NCBI GenBank assembly: GCA_037443685.1 | Contig: JBBINX010000088.1 | Coordinates: 1-8,557 of the forward strand | DNA length: 8,557 nucleotides | Direction: 5' to 3' | Source of the DNA: JAHJRJ01 sp037443685 | GTDB taxonomy: Bacteria > Bacteroidota > Ignavibacteria > UBA10030 > BY39 | Shown: positions 6,245 through 8,557 of the stretch, in pieces | Numbering within the stretch: the first letter of the stretch is position 1 | How the letters are laid out: the number at the start of each line of letters is the position of its first letter | Translations under genes and position numbers: made by a program | Notes under the pieces: generated by a model | What the model was told of the DNA's origin: nothing | The model's input: the letters and a program-made list of their open reading frames with translations, nothing else | Databases searched by the model: none

Positions 6245-8278
6245 TTATTTCAATTTTTCCAATCTTTCTATTTCATCTCTCAACTGTGCTGCACGCTCAA
6301 ACTCTAAGTCTTTAGCCGCTGCACGCATTGATTTATATAATTCTCTCATTAAATCTTCACGTTGTTCTTTCGTAAGATAGCGGATTATTGATTCGGCAAT
6401 AATTGGAATTTTAGCTCGCTCTCTTCTTTCATCTCGCGCTGCTTTGACATCTGCAACAGCCGTGCTGGCAATTATCTCGTCAGCTGTTTTATAAATCGTT
6501 CTCGGTTGGATGCTATGCTTCGTATTATATTCGATCTGTTTACTTCGACGGCGGGCAGTTTCATCTATCATTCGTTGCATCGAACCGGTAATTTTATCTG
6601 CATACAAAATTACTTTACCATTCACGTTGCGAGCCGTTCTTCCTGCTGTTTGAATCAATGATGTTTCAGAACGCAGGAATCCTTCCTTATCTGCGTCTAA
6701 AATTGCAACTAATGAAACTTCCGGAAAATCCAAGCCCTCGCGCAATAAGTTCACACCGACGAGCACATCGAAATCCCCCAAACGTAAGTCGCGCAGGGTT
6801 TCAACTCTCGCAAGCGCGTCTACTTCCGAATGTATGTAACGAACTTTGACTTTGAGGTTTGCAAGATATTCGGTTAAATCTTCAGCCATCCTTTTGGTTA
6901 GTGTTGTAACAAGAACTCGCTCTTTACTCTTTACACGACCTCTGATTTCAGCAAGCAAGTCGTCAATTTGATTTTTGATTGGACGGACTTCCACTTCCGG
7001 ATCTACGAGTCCAGTAGGACGGATCACTTGCTCAACAATCACTCCACCCGATTTTTTTAATTCATATTCGCTAGGTGTCGCACTTACAAAAATAATTTGG
7101 TCAACCATTTCTTCCCATTCAGTAAAAGTAAGCGGACGGTTATCTAAAGCTGATGGAAGCCGAAAACCGTATTCGACTAACGTACTTTTTCGAGACCTGT
7201 CGCCGTGCGACATTCCACCGATTTGCGGAACAGTAACGTGCGACTCATCGACTATGAGAATAAAATCTTTACCACTTCCATCAGGTTTATCGGGAAAATA
7301 ATCGAGCAAACAAAACGGACGTGAACCTGACGGCCGGTTGCTAATGTGGCGCGAATAATTTTCTATACCTGAACAATACCCTACTTCGCGCATCATTTCC
7401 ATATCGAAGCGTGTACGCTGTTCAATGCGTTGAGCTTCTATCAATTTTCCTCTCGACCTCAAGTCATTTAATCGCTCTTCCAATTCTATTTCGATCCGTG
7501 GCAATGCTTTTGCGATTGTTTCGAGCGATGTTACAAATTGCTTTGCAGGATAAATCACCTCAAAATCGGTTTCTCCAATTATTTCACCTGTTAATGAGTT
7601 TACATATTTGATTTTTTCAATTTCATTGTCGAACATTTCTACTCTTACCGCATCTGTTTGTTCGTAACCGGGAAATATTTCAATCACATCTCCGCGTACA
7701 CGGAATGTTCCCCGCATAAATTCAAAATCATTACGAAGATAGTGAATGTCCAACAATTTCCGAAGTAGATGGTTTCTTTCGATTCGGGTGCCTTTTCTAA
7801 TTTCAACAAGTTGACTCATCCATTCTTCGGGCGAACCCAACCCATAAATACAACTAACAGAAGCAACAATAATAACATTCTTATCACCACTCATTAGTGC
7901 GCTTGTTGCCCGCAGACGTAGTCGGTCGATTTCATCATTAATAGAAGAATCCTTCTCAATAAATGTATCTGTTTGAGGAATGTATGCTTCAGGCTGGTAG
8001 TAGTCGTAATAACTTATGAAAAATTCGACTCGATTGTTAGGAAAGAATTGTTTGAATTCAGCATACAATTGAGCGGCTAATGTTTTATTATGCGACATAA
8101 CCAGAACCGGTTTATTGAACTGGGCGATTACATTTGATATTGTAAAAGTTTTGCCACTACCAGTCACACCGAGGAGTGTTTGATATTTGTCGCCTCGAGT
8201 GATTCCCTCCACTAATTGTTGGATTGCCTCTGGCTGGTCGCCGTTAGGTTTAAATTCGGATTTGAGTGTATATGGCAT
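6245..8278 (-). CDS. uvrB: UvrABC nucleotide excision repair protein, subunit B
   Basis: UvrB is the damage-verifying helicase-like subunit of nucleotide excision repair. UvrA loads it onto DNA, and it then recruits UvrC for the cuts. The protein has 677 residues, close to E. coli UvrB (673). In order: FKPNGDQPEAI (9-19), Walker A GVTGSGKT (37-44), the damage-probing beta-hairpin region YYDYYQPEAYIP (90-101), MREVGYCSGIENYSRH (296-311), Walker B DESH (344-347), GVNLLREGLD (508-517), the arginine-finger motif QTAGRTARN (543-551), and a C-terminal UVR motif (about 651-677, with FERAAQLRDEIERL) that contacts UvrC. All key residues are present. The ATG at 8278 gives the standard MPYTLKSEFKPNGDQP start, although no Shine-Dalgarno is obvious. 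uvrB is DNA-damage induced in many bacteria, but I see no recognisable LexA box. Confidence 0.98.
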   Translation of the reverse strand: MPYTLKSEFKPNGDQPEAIQQLVEGITRGDKYQTLLGVTGSGKTFTISNVIAQFNKPVLVMSHNKTLAAQLYAEFKQFFPNNRVEFFISYYDYYQPEAYIPQTDTFIEKDSSINDEIDRLRLRATSALMSGDKNVIIVASVSCIYGLGSPEEWMSQLVEIRKGTRIERNHLLRKLLDIHYLRNDFEFMRGTFRVRGDVIEIFPGYEQTDAVRVEMFDNEIEKIKYVNSLTGEIIGETDFEVIYPAKQFVTSLETIAKALPRIEIELEERLNDLRSRGKLIEAQRIEQRTRFDMEMMREVGYCSGIENYSRHISNRPSGSRPFCLLDYFPDKPDGSGKDFILIVDESHVTVPQIGGMSHGDRSRKSTLVEYGFRLPSALDNRPLTFTEWEEMVDQIIFVSATPSEYELKKSGGVIVEQVIRPTGLVDPEVEVRPIKNQIDDLLAEIRGRVKSKERVLVTTLTKRMAEDLTEYLANLKVKVRYIHSEVDALARVETLRDLRLGDFDVLVGVNLLREGLDFPEVSLVAILDADKEGFLRSETSLIQTAGRTARNVNGKVILYADKITGSMQRMIDETARRRSKQIEYNTKHSIQPRTIYKTADEIIASTAVADVKAARDERRERAKIPIIAESIIRYLTKEQREDLMRELYKSMRAAAKDLEFERAAQLRDEIERLEKLK

Positions 8279-8287
8279 AGAAAAATA

Positions 8288-8328
8288 TTTATCAATTTAA
8301 AACTGGAATCCTTTTTATCAATTTAAAA
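8288..8328. repeat. 15-bp direct repeat in the uvrB leader
   Basis: TTTATCAATTTAAAA occurs twice without mismatch, at 8288-8302 and 8314-8328, 26 bp apart start to start. Both copies lie between the uvrB start and the candidate promoter, so they would fall in its 5' leader. They could be paired operator or RNA-binding sites, or the trace of a small local duplication, since the flanking bases differ. Confidence 0.6.
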
Positions 8329-8374
8329 TGTAAATCTTTTGTCAGTATTATAAAGTTTACTATTCCGCTGATAA

Positions 8375-8403
8375 ATTATACAAAACGAGTTAGCGAAAAC
8401 CAA
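8375..8403 (-). promoter_or_regulatory. weak candidate promoter for uvrB
   Basis: On the minus strand TTGGTT (8398-8403, half of the consensus) is followed after 17 bp by a consensus TATAAT (8375-8380). Transcription would start near 8368, leaving a leader of about 90 nt. A second TATAAT on the same strand at 8347-8352 has only a poor -35 partner (TTTATC). The choice between them is uncertain. Confidence 0.3.
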
Positions 8404-8477
8404 ATTGAATTCGTAATCGATGGTAAATTTTAGTAGATAATTTTATTTTTGTAAGAATATAAACAGATTAATAGAGA

Positions 8478-8497
8478 TTTTCATCTATAAATGAAAA
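8478..8497. repeat. 20-bp inverted repeat upstream of uvrB
   Basis: TTTTCAT (8478-8484) and ATGAAAA (8491-8497) are perfect 7-bp arms around CTATAA. The site lies about 75 bp upstream of the candidate uvrB -35. It is a possible protein-binding palindrome, but chance is a real alternative in such AT-rich sequence. Confidence 0.35.
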
Positions 8498-8557
8498 CTA
8501 TCTAAAGAAAACTATTATTGCAATTATATAAAAATTTATTTCTAGCAAAGGCGCAGG

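Larger units (their letters stand above)
8279..8557. other. gene-free region upstream of uvrB
   Basis: These 279 bp are strongly AT-rich and hold no credible ORF on either strand. They contain the direct repeat at 8288-8328, a weak candidate uvrB promoter and an inverted repeat at 8478-8497. The last bases (GGCGCAGG) are GC-richer than the rest and may approach another feature beyond the window. I see no tRNA or structured RNA. Confidence 0.6.

Noticed and set aside
6975..7301. Plus-strand ORF of 108 codons inside uvrB
   Set aside because: It is antisense to highly conserved uvrB sequence and Ser/Pro-rich, as expected of a shadow frame.
5439..8278. uvrB-comF as part of a defence or competence island
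   Set aside because: Both are widespread housekeeping-type genes with normal length and motifs. No nuclease, methyltransferase, toxin, reverse transcriptase or mobile-element gene is nearby.
8279..8557. LexA/SOS box upstream of uvrB
   Set aside because: No CTGT-N8-ACAG or GAAC-N4-GTTC type site is visible. The repeats there do not match a LexA motif I know.

Overview
The window is AT-rich bacterial chromosome with five complete protein genes and no RNA gene, insertion sequence, CRISPR array or phage gene. It most likely comes from the Bacteroidota/Chlorobi group, probably an Ignavibacteria-like lineage. The best evidence is the large secreted protease. Its C-terminal type IX secretion (T9SS) sorting domain contains FQNYPNPFNPTT, a form common in Ignavibacteria. 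Its signal peptide appears to leave Gln at the mature N-terminus, as in many Bacteroidota exported proteins. Most start codons lack a clear Shine-Dalgarno sequence, which also fits. The lineage call is inference; there is no rRNA here.

Layout. (1) Positions 1-2263, minus strand: a zinc-dependent alcohol dehydrogenase-family gene followed after 18 nt by a membrane-anchored metallophosphoesterase, probably one transcript. A possible third ORF begins beyond it and runs off the left edge. (2) Positions 2264-2416: a divergent promoter region. The proposed -35 boxes lie back to back, with a perfect 14-bp palindrome across both. (3) Positions 2417-5332, plus strand: a 971-residue S8 (subtilisin-like, KP-43-type) protease with signal peptide, catalytic domain, beta-barrel domain, three fibronectin-III-like modules and a T9SS sorting domain. 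(4) Positions 5333-5438: a convergent intergenic region with a strong 13-bp hairpin and a second, TTCG-capped one. (5) Positions 5439-8278, minus strand: uvrB followed by a comF-type phosphoribosyltransferase gene 89 bp downstream. (6) Positions 8279-8557: the region upstream of uvrB, with a 15-bp direct repeat, a candidate promoter and a 20-bp palindrome, but no gene.

The genes do not form one pathway. UvrB is nucleotide excision repair housekeeping. ComF is of the DNA-uptake type, but no competence gene lies beside it. The protease is an exported or cell-surface enzyme. The dehydrogenase/phosphoesterase pair is co-oriented but has no obvious shared substrate. I found no convincing new multi-gene system. 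The points most worth a second look are a Glu at the expected catalytic Asp position of the protease, the palindrome between the divergent promoters, the convergent hairpin element and the repeats upstream of uvrB.
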